Numbered from the stretch's first letter, positions 37,002-46,396 are shown. The stretch: DNA of 64,000 nucleotides from Legionella anisa (GCF_001467525.1 NZ_LNXS01000019.1:62001-126000); one strand, 5' to 3'. Made by a program: numbers and translations. Notes: a model not told the origin generated them from the sequence alone.

Positions 37002-38744
37002 ATGACCCATGACAAAGAACTTGCCGAGTTATTGCACGCAATAGCCGAAAAAAGTCTGCAAATTATTTCTGAGATAAAGGAAACTCCTTTACAAGTTCCC
37101 GTGATAATCAACCAGTACATTGAGTTGACGGAGCACTTCCAAAATGTAATGAGTATTCTTTTACAGAATCCGGAAAAAATCTGGGAAATGCAACTTGCAT
37201 ACTGGCAGGATGCATTTAATTTAGCACAAACCCAATTGCAACATTGGTTAAATGGGACATCTATGCCCATAAATGACCCCCGTTTTCATGAAGAAGACTG
37301 GTTACATAATCCGTTTTTTAATATGTTAACCCAGCACTACCTTTTAGCCAGTCAGCATATGAATGCTTTATTTGAAAATCTGGAATATCCTGACCCAAAT
37401 ACAGCAAAACGCCTGCAATTTTTTACCAAACAATATTTAGATGCATTATCCCCTGCTAATTTTCTGCATACGAATCCCCAAATCATGGATGAAACATTGA
37501 AAAGTCATGGCAAAAATTTATTGCAGGGACTTCATAATTTACTTTCCGATCTGGAAGTAGGCTCTCCACGCCTCATGATCAAAATGACGGATACACAGGC
37601 ATTTGAGCTCGGTAAAAATATCGCCATTACTCCCGGAAAAGTAGTCTTTCGCAACAACATGATGGAGCTTATCCAATACACACCTCAAACTGCGAAAGTA
37701 AAATCGACTCCTCTTCTTATGATTCCACCCTGGATAAATAAATACTATATTCTTGACTTAAGCCCACATAACTCACTTATTCTCTGGCTAGTGAAACAAG
37801 GGATTACTGTATTTATCATTTCCTGGATTAATCCAGATTCAAATTTCTCTCATAAAAGTTTGTATGATTATTTGAATGAAGGACCATTAACTGCGATTAG
37901 TACAATTCAAAAACAACTCCATGTAAAGCAAGTGAATACCATGGGATTTTGTATCGGTGGAACACTTCTATCCATGTTGCTTGCATATAATAAAGCACAT
38001 CAAGACAACTCCATTCGTAGTGCAACCTTTTTGGCTTCAATGATTGATTTCAGTGACCCTGGCGATATTGCTGTTTTCATTGATGAGCAACAAATTGCAA
38101 AACTGGAAGATGAAATGAAGTCTAAAGGCTATCTTGCTGGGAAATTTATGGCTTCAAGTTTTAACTCACTACGGGCAAATGACTTAATTTGGTCTTTTTT
38201 TATTAAAAACTATTTACGAGGCAAAAACCCGGTTCCTTTTGATATATTGTACTGGAATTCAGACTCTACCAACATGCCAGCAACAATGCATTCTCAATAT
38301 TTAAGATGGATGTATTTGCATAATGATCTGGTAAAACCGGGCAAGATCCATCTTAATCATACTCCAATTGATGTCAGTACAATTGATATACCTACCTTTT
38401 TTCTCTCAACAGAAAAAGATCATATAGCCCCATGGAAAACCACCTACTTGGGCTTCCAACTTATGAATGGACCTAAACGCTTTGTGCTTGGTGGATCAGG
38501 GCATATCGCAGGAATTATCAACGCCCCTGATGCCAAAAAATACGGCTATAAAGTCAATCATCATGTTCCTGCTCATGCAGAGCAATGGCTAGAACAAGCA
38601 ACAGAACATCCCGGCTCATGGTGGCCAGAATGGCTAAAATGGTTAAAAACTCATTCAGGGAAACTGATACCTGCTCCTGACTTGAATCAACTGCCATTAA
38701 AACCTTTAATGGATGCACCAGGTAGTTATGTGATGAAAAAATAA
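37002..38744 (+). CDS. phaC: Poly(R)-hydroxyalkanoate synthase, class I
   Basis: Polymerises hydroxyacyl-CoA into PHA storage granules. It is 580 residues, the class I size, with PhaC N-terminal domain and alpha/beta hydrolase core. The lipase-like box is GFCIGGT with the catalytic Cys at 317. The catalytic Asp is in STEKDHIAPW and the His in GGSGHIAGI. AGGAG lies before the ATG. phaA, phaB and phasin genes are not adjacent. Legionella stores PHB, which fits. A family A repeat follows directly. Confidence 0.93.
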   Translation: MTHDKELAELLHAIAEKSLQIISEIKETPLQVPVIINQYIELTEHFQNVMSILLQNPEKIWEMQLAYWQDAFNLAQTQLQHWLNGTSMPINDPRFHEEDWLHNPFFNMLTQHYLLASQHMNALFENLEYPDPNTAKRLQFFTKQYLDALSPANFLHTNPQIMDETLKSHGKNLLQGLHNLLSDLEVGSPRLMIKMTDTQAFELGKNIAITPGKVVFRNNMMELIQYTPQTAKVKSTPLLMIPPWINKYYILDLSPHNSLILWLVKQGITVFIISWINPDSNFSHKSLYDYLNEGPLTAISTIQKQLHVKQVNTMGFCIGGTLLSMLLAYNKAHQDNSIRSATFLASMIDFSDPGDIAVFIDEQQIAKLEDEMKSKGYLAGKFMASSFNSLRANDLIWSFFIKNYLRGKNPVPFDILYWNSDSTNMPATMHSQYLRWMYLHNDLVKPGKIHLNHTPIDVSTIDIPTFFLSTEKDHIAPWKTTYLGFQLMNGPKRFVLGGSGHIAGIINAPDAKKYGYKVNHHVPAHAEQWLEQATEHPGSWWPEWLKWLKTHSGKLIPAPDLNQLPLKPLMDAPGSYVMKK

Positions 38745-38746
38745 TT

Positions 38747-38818
38747 GTAGCCTGGGTGAAGCGAAGCGAAACCCGGGTTTTCCTGCCACAGACCTCCCGG
38801 GTTACGCACCCAAGCTAC
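38747..38818. repeat. Family A palindromic repeat, copy after phaC
   Basis: GTAGCCTGGGTGAAGCGAAGCG on the left and a shorter, changed right arm GTTACGCACCCAAGCTAC. It starts 3 bases after the phaC stop, and its right end overlaps the stop codon of the convergent Aas-like gene. Confidence 0.85.
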
Positions 38819-40974
38819 GTTTCAACTAATTCTTTTTCAATTGTTACGTAATCAATTTTTCCCGAAGGTAAAACAGGAATTTTGCTTCCTGAAAAAATTT
38901 TATGAGGAATAAGTAATTCCGAATAAGCCAATTCTTGTATTTTCTTAACAAAACTCACTTTATCTGCATTGGCAGCCTCGCTGTAGAGTATAATCTGCTC
39001 TCCTTTTTTGGGACTTTTCTTGCTCACTGCAGCATGCAATAATTCAGGCCAAATTGAGGCAGCAACCCCCTCCACGGCAGTAAGGGAAACCATTTCTCCA
39101 GCAATCTTTGCAAAACGTTTTGCTCGGCCAGCTATAGTAATGAATCCTTCTTCATTCATAGTGATTATATCTCCAGTATCATGCCATCCATCTTCTGGAG
39201 CAATAATCGTCCCAAGTTGTTCAGACGAGAGGTACCCTTTCATAATATTAGGGCCACTCACTATAAAACGCCCTCCTTCAGCGATACCATCTACCGGTTG
39301 AACTCGACCCTCCATAAAAGGGAGTAATATCCCCACGCTGCCAGGAAAAGAAGCTAAAGGACAATTCATGGAAATCACTGGTGAAGCTTCTGTAGCACCA
39401 TATCCTTCATAAATCTTTACCCCGAAGGTATCTATCCAATGTCGAATCGTTTCCGGCTTTACTTTCTCAGCACCAGCAAAAATGTAACGTACACTGCTGA
39501 AGTCATGTCGTTCGGCGGCTCGAGCATACCCCGTTAAAAAAGTATCAGTCCCGAGGACAATGGTCGCGCCAGTTTGATAAATCAAGCCAGGGATTATTTT
39601 ATAATGCAAGGGAGATGGATAAAAAAAGCAATTAATTCCATGTATTAGAGGAAGGATTGAACCCGTAGTCAATCCAAAACAATGAAATATGGGCAAGGCA
39701 TTAAAGAATTTATCACGAGAAGAAAAATCCACTCGCGAAGTGAGTTGGTAACAATTCGCCACTAAATTAGAATGGGATAAAACAACCCCTTTTGGAACTC
39801 CTTCAGAACCTGAAGTAAATAATATAACACCTGCCTTTTCAGGAGAAACCGGCTTTCCAATTAATTGATAAGCTCGAGATGGAAACACCCCCTTAAGTAA
39901 CCCAGAAAGTTTATGACCTAATTTGATAGAAGATTTAAAATCCTCTAAGAAATAAACGTTTAGCCCTGCTTTCTGTAATTCCTCGACTAAACTTTCCAGT
40001 TTTGCAGTAGTTACAAATTGTCGTGCTGTATAAATAGTTTTTACTTCTGCAACCTTACACGTGCCCAATAAATTATGAAGTCCCAAGCTAAAATTCAACA
40101 TGGCTGGAATACGTCGATAGGCATGCAAAGCAAAAAAAGTAACCATACCCGCAATCGTTGTAGGTAACATAATCCCTACATGTTCTCCCACTTGCGTTTG
40201 TTTTTTAATTTGTCTGCCTAAAATAAAACAACGTGCAAGAAATTGCTTAGGAGTTAATGGCGCTCGGTTTGTGTCTTCAATTTTTGCCTTATTTTTTGTT
40301 CCTAATGCAACTCCGTGAATAAGTGCTTCAAACATTGTCATTGGTTGAAAACTGTTTGCAAAAGCGAGTTCACTAATCAAACGAAACAAACGAGTACTCA
40401 TAGCATTTCGATTCAGAGGCTTATCTACGTCCTGTATGAAGGATTGTGTGGGCAAAACATGTAAAATAACTTTAGGGAATAAACGAATAAGATGTTTATC
40501 CTTACTTATAGAAAAAATACTGTGCTGCGCTCCATCAATTCGTATCGGGATAACTGAAGCCCCCGCCTTTTGTAACACCACTCCAGGAGCATCAAAAACT
40601 TTCAAGCTTTCCTCCTGTAATCCAATTCCCTGAGGAAAAATAACACAACGCTTTCCTTCCCGTATTGCTTTTACTAAAGCTCTTGCCGCAAAAGCATTTG
40701 TAGAGTCAATGACAATGACATCGGCAAAAAGCATCATTACCTTCATCCAAAGTTTACCTGATGAGCGTGGAGGGAACGCTACAGTCAATTGCTCCGGTAA
40801 AAAAGCAGCGAGCAAAAGCAAATCAATTTTTGAGGTTCTATTGGCAATAATCACCGAGTTAGGCTCAGGTCGATAATTTCCACGCAATTCTACTTTAAAC
40901 CAGTGAGCCAATATTGCTCTAATCCATCTACGAGCGCGCTGCTTTTGTCGTTCCTTTCGCGTAACGTGTTCCAT
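38815..40974 (-). CDS. Aas-like fusion: PlsC-type domain plus acyl-ACP/CoA synthetase
   Basis: A 719-residue fusion of the same length as E. coli Aas, which re-acylates lysophosphatidylethanolamine. Residues about 20-200 are PlsC-like and the rest is an AMP-binding ligase (LFTSGSEGVPKGV, YEGYGATEASP, DTGDI, GRAKRFAKIAGEMVSL). The HX4D acyltransferase motif reads NRTSKID: Arg46 replaces the catalytic histidine while Asp51 remains. The acyltransferase half may be inactive or altered. ATG at 40974 is chosen over a TTG at 41034 because of family length and AAGAGA upstream. The TAG stop lies within a family A repeat. Confidence 0.8.
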   Translation of the reverse strand: MEHVTRKERQKQRARRWIRAILAHWFKVELRGNYRPEPNSVIIANRTSKIDLLLLAAFLPEQLTVAFPPRSSGKLWMKVMMLFADVIVIDSTNAFAARALVKAIREGKRCVIFPQGIGLQEESLKVFDAPGVVLQKAGASVIPIRIDGAQHSIFSISKDKHLIRLFPKVILHVLPTQSFIQDVDKPLNRNAMSTRLFRLISELAFANSFQPMTMFEALIHGVALGTKNKAKIEDTNRAPLTPKQFLARCFILGRQIKKQTQVGEHVGIMLPTTIAGMVTFFALHAYRRIPAMLNFSLGLHNLLGTCKVAEVKTIYTARQFVTTAKLESLVEELQKAGLNVYFLEDFKSSIKLGHKLSGLLKGVFPSRAYQLIGKPVSPEKAGVILFTSGSEGVPKGVVLSHSNLVANCYQLTSRVDFSSRDKFFNALPIFHCFGLTTGSILPLIHGINCFFYPSPLHYKIIPGLIYQTGATIVLGTDTFLTGYARAAERHDFSSVRYIFAGAEKVKPETIRHWIDTFGVKIYEGYGATEASPVISMNCPLASFPGSVGILLPFMEGRVQPVDGIAEGGRFIVSGPNIMKGYLSSEQLGTIIAPEDGWHDTGDIITMNEEGFITIAGRAKRFAKIAGEMVSLTAVEGVAASIWPELLHAAVSKKSPKKGEQIILYSEAANADKVSFVKKIQELAYSELLIPHKIFSGSKIPVLPSGKIDYVTIEKELVET

Positions 40975-41149
40975 GTTTTTGTTTCTCTTATAAAAATTCG
41001 CTTTGGTTATACCCAATGAATCATTTTTTTTCAAGATTGCAACGGATATCCAGGTGTAATAGACTTCTTAATCAATTGATTGTAAAGGGACAGTAGCGAT
41101 ACTAGGGTTTGACCCTAATATCGATTTATCCTACACAAAAATAAATCCT

Positions 41150-41836
41150 ATGAAATACCGAATCATTCATCCAGTTAAATCACTCTTCATTGTTTTAACC
41201 TTGGTGTCCCTAATTACTGCTGCCTTCTTTTTTCAAAAATACTCACGTGAAATTATTAACTGGATTGATCATCTTGGTTGGCTTGCCCCTATTTTCTTTT
41301 TAATTATCTATTGTCTTGCAACCATTATGTTCTTGCCAACTATGGTGATTACTTTAGCAGGAGGAGCACTTTTTGGCCCTTTCTTTGGTACCCTGCTCAA
41401 TTTATTAGGTGCAACAAGCGGCGCTGCGTTCTCTTTTTTAATTACAAGGCACTTGATTTATAACTGGTTTTCTCAAAGAAAAGGAGAAAAGCTAAGCAAA
41501 TTAATCTCCGCTGTAGAACAAAAAGGATGGGTGATTGTCGCCCTTTTGCGATTAGTTCCAATTATTCCTTTTAATATCGTCAATTATGGTTTAGGGATAA
41601 CAGCAATAAAATTTCGCTCTTATCTGATCATTACGTTCATTTTTCTTATTCCAGCTGAAATTGTTTATACTTATTTTGGTTATGCTGGAATGGAGTTCTT
41701 ATTAAAACAAGGCGCATTTTATAAAAATACTGAAATTTTAATCGCTTCCCTAGTACTCTTATTGTTATGTGTTATTAAGTTTTTGCATCTTAATAATTTT
41801 CGTTGCAAACATTCAGAGAAGAAGACAACTGATTGA
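41150..41836 (+). CDS. TVP38/TMEM64 family membrane protein
   Basis: A 228-residue inner-membrane protein of the DedA/VTT superfamily. It has about five or six hydrophobic helices. Family signatures are MFLPTMVITLAGGALFGP with a G-rich re-entrant loop and RLVPIIPFNIVNYGLGIT. Members are linked to lipid scrambling or transport and membrane integrity; the substrate here is not known. There is no clear ribosome binding site. Its 3' end overlaps the convergent pabC end by 47 bases. Confidence 0.85.
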   Translation: MKYRIIHPVKSLFIVLTLVSLITAAFFFQKYSREIINWIDHLGWLAPIFFLIIYCLATIMFLPTMVITLAGGALFGPFFGTLLNLLGATSGAAFSFLITRHLIYNWFSQRKGEKLSKLISAVEQKGWVIVALLRLVPIIPFNIVNYGLGITAIKFRSYLIITFIFLIPAEIVYTYFGYAGMEFLLKQGAFYKNTEILIASLVLLLLCVIKFLHLNNFRCKHSEKKTTD

Positions 41837-42611
41837 GCAATGGATGATCGACCGTAAAAACAAGGTCATCTAAAGAAAACACGGAACGAATACCCTGCAA
41901 TGAATTCGTTATAAAAAGACCATCCGCGCCCTTAAGCATTGCTTTTGTGATAGAAACTTCCGTGCAGCTTATACCTTGTTGTTTAGAAAGCTGAAGTACT
42001 CTTGAGCGAGTAATACCGGGAAGTACACCATCAGTCAAAGGAGGAGTCAGCAAACTCTTATCCTTTAGCAAAAATAAATTAGCACAGGTAGTTTCAGTTG
42101 CAACATGCCGCAGGTTAAAAAACAAAGCATCATCAGCACCTAAAGCAATTGCTTGCCGACGGGCTAGTATCGCTTCCAAATAATTGACCGACTTAACTTG
42201 ATATATAGGATTAGTACCATCTCTTAGCCATGGCACACTAACTAATTTCAGTGGATAGGTTTCCACAGAATAATTAAAAGTTTGGAAGATAAGTTGACTT
42301 ATCTGTCCTCGCGCTGCTAATCCTCTAGGTGCAGAACCACCGCTTAATATCGCCTTGATACCACCATGATATAAATTATCTTGCTTAATTTTGCTCAGCA
42401 GATGTTCTAACCAATGCTCAAAAGAAAGATCAAAGGGGATATCTAATTTTTGCGCGGAGTCACCTAACCTCTGCCAATGCAAATAAGCACAGCATGGCGT
42501 GGAGGCCTCCACTCGAAGCGTTTCAAACAAGCCCTCGCCTAAAAAGATGCGATCATCTATTGGAAACGCAAAACTGCTTTCCCTCTCTGTGAGTACTCGT
42601 GTCCGGCTCAT
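41790..42611 (-). CDS. pabC: Aminodeoxychorismate lyase / class IV aminotransferase
   Basis: Fold-IV PLP enzyme of 273 residues, most like PabC, which makes 4-aminobenzoate for folate. Visible are the GEGLFETLRV opening, the PLP lysine in YQVKSVNYLEAILARR, and ETTCANLFLL and DGVLPGITRSRVLQL. D-amino-acid aminotransferase relatives share these, so the reaction is inferred. fau, another folate gene, lies 0.5 kb upstream. Confidence 0.82.
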   Translation of the reverse strand: MSRTRVLTERESSFAFPIDDRIFLGEGLFETLRVEASTPCCAYLHWQRLGDSAQKLDIPFDLSFEHWLEHLLSKIKQDNLYHGGIKAILSGGSAPRGLAARGQISQLIFQTFNYSVETYPLKLVSVPWLRDGTNPIYQVKSVNYLEAILARRQAIALGADDALFFNLRHVATETTCANLFLLKDKSLLTPPLTDGVLPGITRSRVLQLSKQQGISCTEVSITKAMLKGADGLFITNSLQGIRSVFSLDDLVFTVDHPLLNQLSSSLNVCNENY

Positions 42612-42699
42612 AAACTCTAGTTAAACCTTAATTGTCAGTTGAATCTACTACGAGTTTTATTAGATTTCGTTTCCAAACCGTCGCAAAAGACTAATCGGT

Positions 42700-42897
42700 T
42701 TAGTAGTCTCCAAAATCATCCAGTTCATCGCGCAAACGTTTTTCATCTAACATATTTTCCAACCTCCTACGTGCATCCAAACCACGAGGAACCGTTTCCA
42801 TAACCTCCGCTTCAACATCCAATTCACTATCAACATCGACGAAGTCTTCTCCGACCTCTACAACAGCATCTTCATCATCTTCAAACAAATCACTCAT
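42700..42897 (-). CDS. Small acidic protein, PA3496-like
   Basis: A 65-residue very acidic protein. The first 35 residues are nearly all Asp, Glu and Val, followed by GLDARRRLENMLDEKRLRDE, a block shared with the small PA3496-type proteins of gammaproteobacteria, often near fau. Function unknown. GAGAG lies 6 bases before the ATG, supporting it as real. Confidence 0.7.
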   Translation of the reverse strand: MSDLFEDDEDAVVEVGEDFVDVDSELDVEAEVMETVPRGLDARRRLENMLDEKRLRDELDDFGDY

Positions 42898-43120
42898 ACC
42901 ATTCTCTCAATGAGTTATACTGTACTAGACCCTATCCAAAAGGATCATAAAAAACCAGGACGGCTTATATACCTTATTTTTACACTCTTGACTAGTTTTT
43001 TAAAAAAAAATAGCATTTCCTTAGGATTTCAGAGTGACAAATTTTTTAGAGCATTGCAATACCTTGAATTTTTACCATAAAAAATCGATAATTTAATATG
43101 AGCAATACACTGATACTTGT

Positions 43121-43699
43121 ATGACAGATCAAGTCAAGAAAGCTTTAAGAGACACGATGAAAGAAATACGATCCAAGATATCTATTTCATATCGTGCTAC
43201 TGCTTCAAATCAAATTTGCACGCGCATCCGTTTGCTAGAGCAATATCGACATGCCAAGCACATAGCATTTTATTTTTCAGTCAATGGTGAAATTGATTTA
43301 GATGAGCTCTGGAAGAATGCACTCTTACAAGGAAAACTCTGTTACTTCCCAGTTCTCAATGAGGATTTAACCCTGTCTTTTTTGCCTGCAACATCAGATA
43401 CCTCTTTCCAAAAGAATCGCTACGGAATTGCCGAACCTGATGTTAATCCCGATTTAGCCATTCCTGTACAAGAATTGGATTTGGTTTTAGTTCCATTAGT
43501 TGCTTTTGATGTACGCTGTAATCGCCTCGGTATGGGTGCTGGTTATTACGACCGTACCTTTAAAGGGAAAGAGAATTGTCCATTACTTGGCGTAGCTTAT
43601 CAATTCCAGCGTGTAGATGATTATCTTGAGCCAGAACCCTGGGATATTCAACTCAACGCCGTCATTACCCAACGTGCCATTTATTGGTATGGCGGATAA
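43121..43699 (+). CDS. fau: 5-formyltetrahydrofolate cyclo-ligase
   Basis: ATP-dependent return of 5-formyl-THF to 5,10-methenyl-THF. It is 192 residues. The N-terminal basic region R-x-ISISYRA, the FYFSVNGEIDL block and the C-terminal signature VPLVAFDVRCNRLGMGAGYYDR are present. No clear ribosome site. In many gammaproteobacteria 6S RNA precedes this gene; I could not identify it in the 223-base gap here. Confidence 0.93.
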   Translation: MTDQVKKALRDTMKEIRSKISISYRATASNQICTRIRLLEQYRHAKHIAFYFSVNGEIDLDELWKNALLQGKLCYFPVLNEDLTLSFLPATSDTSFQKNRYGIAEPDVNPDLAIPVQELDLVLVPLVAFDVRCNRLGMGAGYYDRTFKGKENCPLLGVAYQFQRVDDYLEPEPWDIQLNAVITQRAIYWYGG

Positions 43700-43913
43700 T
43701 TCACGAAGCGTTCGCGCCCTATTTACCGAAAGGGTGTATTTGGCACATCTTTCGCGAAACAATACTTCGAAAGCATCACATACTGATGTATGCTATGTTT
43801 CCTCAATATCATTTTCGCGAAACCTGCGCGCAAATCAATCTTTACCCAAGATACCTGAATAAATAATTCAAGTTTTTAAACTAAATCTAGAAAAAACAAG
43901 CTCAACTGCTTTT

Positions 43914-44255
43914 CTACGTTAAAGCATCAGCATTAATTTCGCCGGTGCGCACACGGATTACTTGTTGCAGCTCATAAACAAAAATTTTGCCATCTCCAAT
44001 TTTACCGGTATAAGCCGACTTGCAAATTGCTTCAATTGCGGCTTCAACCATATCATCAGGCAAAGCGAGTTCAATTTTAATTTTAGGAAGAAAATCCACT
44101 ACATATTCAGCACCACGATACAACTCAGTATGACCTTTTTGTCTACCAAAGCCACGCGTCTCAGAAATGGTTATTCCGGGTACCCCTATTTCCATTAAAG
44201 CCTCATGAACATCATCTAATTTAAAAGGCTTAATAATTGCCATAATCATTTTCAT
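43914..44255 (-). CDS. Nitrogen regulatory protein P-II (GlnB/GlnK)
   Basis: Trimeric signalling protein for nitrogen and 2-oxoglutarate. It is 113 residues. The T-loop with the uridylylated tyrosine is seen (GHTELYRGAEYVVDFLPK), as are the C-terminal signature TGKIGDGKIFV and the ATP-contact MIMAIIKPFKLDDV. GlnB and GlnK cannot be told apart here; no amtB is adjacent. GGA lies 7 bases before the ATG. It is divergent from ubiK. Confidence 0.95.
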   Translation of the reverse strand: MKMIMAIIKPFKLDDVHEALMEIGVPGITISETRGFGRQKGHTELYRGAEYVVDFLPKIKIELALPDDMVEAAIEAICKSAYTGKIGDGKIFVYELQQVIRVRTGEINADALT

Positions 44256-44271
44256 AAAATATTCCGCTGTG

Positions 44272-44298
44272 ATTATACTTTTGTTAGACTCTTTGCAA
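44272..44298 (-). promoter_or_regulatory. Possible sigma-70 promoter of the P-II gene
   Basis: Reading the minus strand, TTGCAA and TATAAT lie 15 bases apart, about 17 bases before the ATG. The spacer is short, so confidence is low. No sigma-54 box is seen here, unlike many glnK genes. Confidence 0.35.
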
Positions 44299-44331
44299 GC
44301 AATAGCTCAAGCAAAACTAAAAGGAGTGATT

Positions 44332-44589
44332 ATGTTCGACCCCAAACAATTTGACGATTTAGCAAAAAAACTTTTTGCCGCTCTCCCCCCCAGTCTACAA
44401 AACATTGAAAAAGACATCCAACAAAAATTTAAAGATGTACTCCAAGCTGCTTTTGCTCATATGGATCTTATTACCCGCGAAGAATTTGATGTGCAAACCA
44501 AAGTTTTGGCTCGAACTCGAGAAAAGGTGGATCATCTTCAAAAGCAACTCGATGTTTTAATAGCCCAGCTCAATAAAGAACAAAAGTAA
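44332..44589 (+). CDS. ubiK: Ubiquinone biosynthesis accessory factor UbiK (BMFP family)
   Basis: An 85-residue coiled-coil protein that helps assemble the Ubi complex for coenzyme Q. It begins MFDPKQFDDLAKKLFAALP and has the VLARTREKVDHLQKQLDVL coiled coil at the end. AAAGGAG lies 6 bases before the ATG at 44332. It precedes comM, the same pairing as in many gammaproteobacteria, though a family B repeat is now between them. Confidence 0.88.
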   Translation: MFDPKQFDDLAKKLFAALPPSLQNIEKDIQQKFKDVLQAAFAHMDLITREEFDVQTKVLARTREKVDHLQKQLDVLIAQLNKEQK

Positions 44590-44605
44590 TTACAGTGTAA
44601 ACTTA

Positions 44606-44754
44606 AGGTCTATTTTACAATTCCCCCGGACTTGATCCAGGGCAAAATGCTGCGATTTTAGAGCACCGAAACGGAGCATACACGAAGTATGTGAGTATCG
44701 GAGCGCAGAAAATCGCGGCATTTTGGCCAAGAAAGTAGAATTGTAAATAGACCC
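44606..44754. repeat. Family B repeat, second subtype, between ubiK and comM
   Basis: A 149-base copy with ends AGGTCTATTTTACAATTC and GAATTGTAAATAGACCC, both flanked by TA. The left subterminal block is different (CCCCGGACTTGATCCAGGG). The centre CATACACGAAGTATG and the inner arms match the other copies. Confidence 0.88.
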
Positions 44755-44841
44755 TAGGCGACAATAGAGCTCTTGCAGGTTATGCACGAACCCTAATAGG
44801 AAATTTTGTCGCTCATTTTGTCCAACATTAAAGGAATAGCA

Positions 44842-46359
44842 ATGAATCTTTCGTTTACTAAAACGCGTAGTACAATTGGGATATTGGCACAACCCGTGTC
44901 AGTAGAAGTACATTTATCGAATGGATTGCCGAGCTTTACAATAGTAGGCCTCGCTGAAACCGCAGTGAAAGAAAGTAAGGATCGCGTACGCTCTGCTATT
45001 ATTAATAGCCAATTTGAATTTCCTTGCCGTAAAATTACAGTAAATTTGGGTCCTGCTGATTTACCTAAAACTGGAAGCGGTTTTGATTTACCAATCGCTC
45101 TTGGTATTCTGGCCGCTTCCCACCAAATTCCCCAAAACCAATTAGCCAACCATGAGTTTATAGCAGAACTTGCTTTAAGCGGTGAGCTTCGAGGCATTTC
45201 TGCAATTATTCCCGCAGTATTGGCAGCACATAACGACCAAAGTTTACTTATTATCGCTACTGCGAACGCTCATGAAGCATCTTTAACCGGTTATCAAAAC
45301 ATCTATAGCGCAAACAATTTGCGTGAAGTATGCAGCTATCTTTGCCAAGGAACTTCATTATACTCCTTACCACCCAAGCCAGAATCTTGTTCAGCACAAT
45401 ACACAATGGACTGGTCCGATATCAAAGGACAGTTTCACGCGAAAAAAGCAATGGAAATTGCCGCTTGTGGTGGACACAGTATTCTACTAAGTGGTGCTCC
45501 TGGAAGCGGTAAGACCATGTTAGCAAAACGGTTTAATACACTCTTACCTCAATTATCTGAAAAAGAGGCTTTAGAATGTGTCGTCATCAATTCCATACGC
45601 GGTAAATTACCTGATTTTAGTGAATGGCGCTCCCCGCCTTTCCGCTCCCCACATCATACTGCCTCACCTGTATCTTTAGTTGGTGGAGGTAATCCCCCGA
45701 AACCAGGAGAAATCTCTCTGGCGCATCATGGAGTTTTGTTTCTTGATGAATTACCTGAATTTAGCCGGCAAGTCCTAGAGACGTTAAGACAACCACTTGA
45801 AGCAGGAACAATATGCATTTCAAGAGCTGCTGCACAAACAGAATTCCCAGCTAAATTCCAGCTCATTGCAGCAATGAATCCCTGTCCGTGCGGGCAATGG
45901 GGTAATCCTCAAGCGAACTGTTTATGCAGCCCCGATCAAATTAAGCGTTATCATGCCAAGATTTCAGCCCCCTTATTAGATCGTATGGACATGCATATTT
46001 CGGTACACGCGTTAACTCAGGAAGAATTAATTACCCCTAACATTAATCCTAATAAACAAAGTGATCTTATTCGGGAAAAGGTAATCAAAGTACGAACCCT
46101 TCAATTAGAGCGACAAAAGTGTCTTAATGCTTCGTTAAGTGCCGATAATTGTGAAAAAATTTGTGCATTAGGCATCCAAGAACAAAATTTTTTACGTCAG
46201 TCTACACTGCAACTCAAACTGTCTGCTCGAGGATATCATCGCTTATTGAAGGTTGCGCGAACTATAGCGGATATGAGCGAAAGCAGTCAGGTTTTTCAAA
46301 CTCATTTACAACAGGCATTGTCTTTTAGACATATTTTGCGCACGTCTGGGAGCTTATAA
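44842..46359 (+). CDS. comM: YifB/ComM family Mg-chelatase-like AAA+ ATPase
   Basis: Hexameric helicase-like ATPase that promotes branch migration during natural transformation. It is 505 residues from ATG 44842 (MNLSFTKTRSTIG), which has AAGGA 6 bases upstream; an in-frame TTG at 44806 is less likely. The N-terminal Lon-like fold is followed by Walker A GAPGSGKT, Walker B GVLFLDELPEF and the C-terminal helical domain LSARGYHRLLKVARTIAD. The zinc-like CPCGQWGNPQANCLCSP insert is present. Legionella is naturally competent, which fits. Confidence 0.94.
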   Translation: MNLSFTKTRSTIGILAQPVSVEVHLSNGLPSFTIVGLAETAVKESKDRVRSAIINSQFEFPCRKITVNLGPADLPKTGSGFDLPIALGILAASHQIPQNQLANHEFIAELALSGELRGISAIIPAVLAAHNDQSLLIIATANAHEASLTGYQNIYSANNLREVCSYLCQGTSLYSLPPKPESCSAQYTMDWSDIKGQFHAKKAMEIAACGGHSILLSGAPGSGKTMLAKRFNTLLPQLSEKEALECVVINSIRGKLPDFSEWRSPPFRSPHHTASPVSLVGGGNPPKPGEISLAHHGVLFLDELPEFSRQVLETLRQPLEAGTICISRAAAQTEFPAKFQLIAAMNPCPCGQWGNPQANCLCSPDQIKRYHAKISAPLLDRMDMHISVHALTQEELITPNINPNKQSDLIREKVIKVRTLQLERQKCLNASLSADNCEKICALGIQEQNFLRQSTLQLKLSARGYHRLLKVARTIADMSESSQVFQTHLQQALSFRHILRTSGSL

Positions 46360-46396
46360 TGAACAGAAACCGTTGCACTTTTTTGCGCTTGAATTA

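Noticed and set aside
41103..41117. TAGGGTTTGACCCTA before the TVP38 gene as a tiny family B remnant
   Set aside because: It is a TA-flanked palindrome, but only five bases match the family end; chance cannot be excluded.
42898..43120. 6S RNA gene before fau
   Set aside because: Position is typical, but I could not see the long closing stems and central bubble; not called.
44590..44892. Minus-strand frame through the repeat before comM, with a twin at 46302-46511
   Set aside because: Both share the LRFGALKSQHF pattern because they read the same repeat subtype; they lack ribosome sites and family matches.
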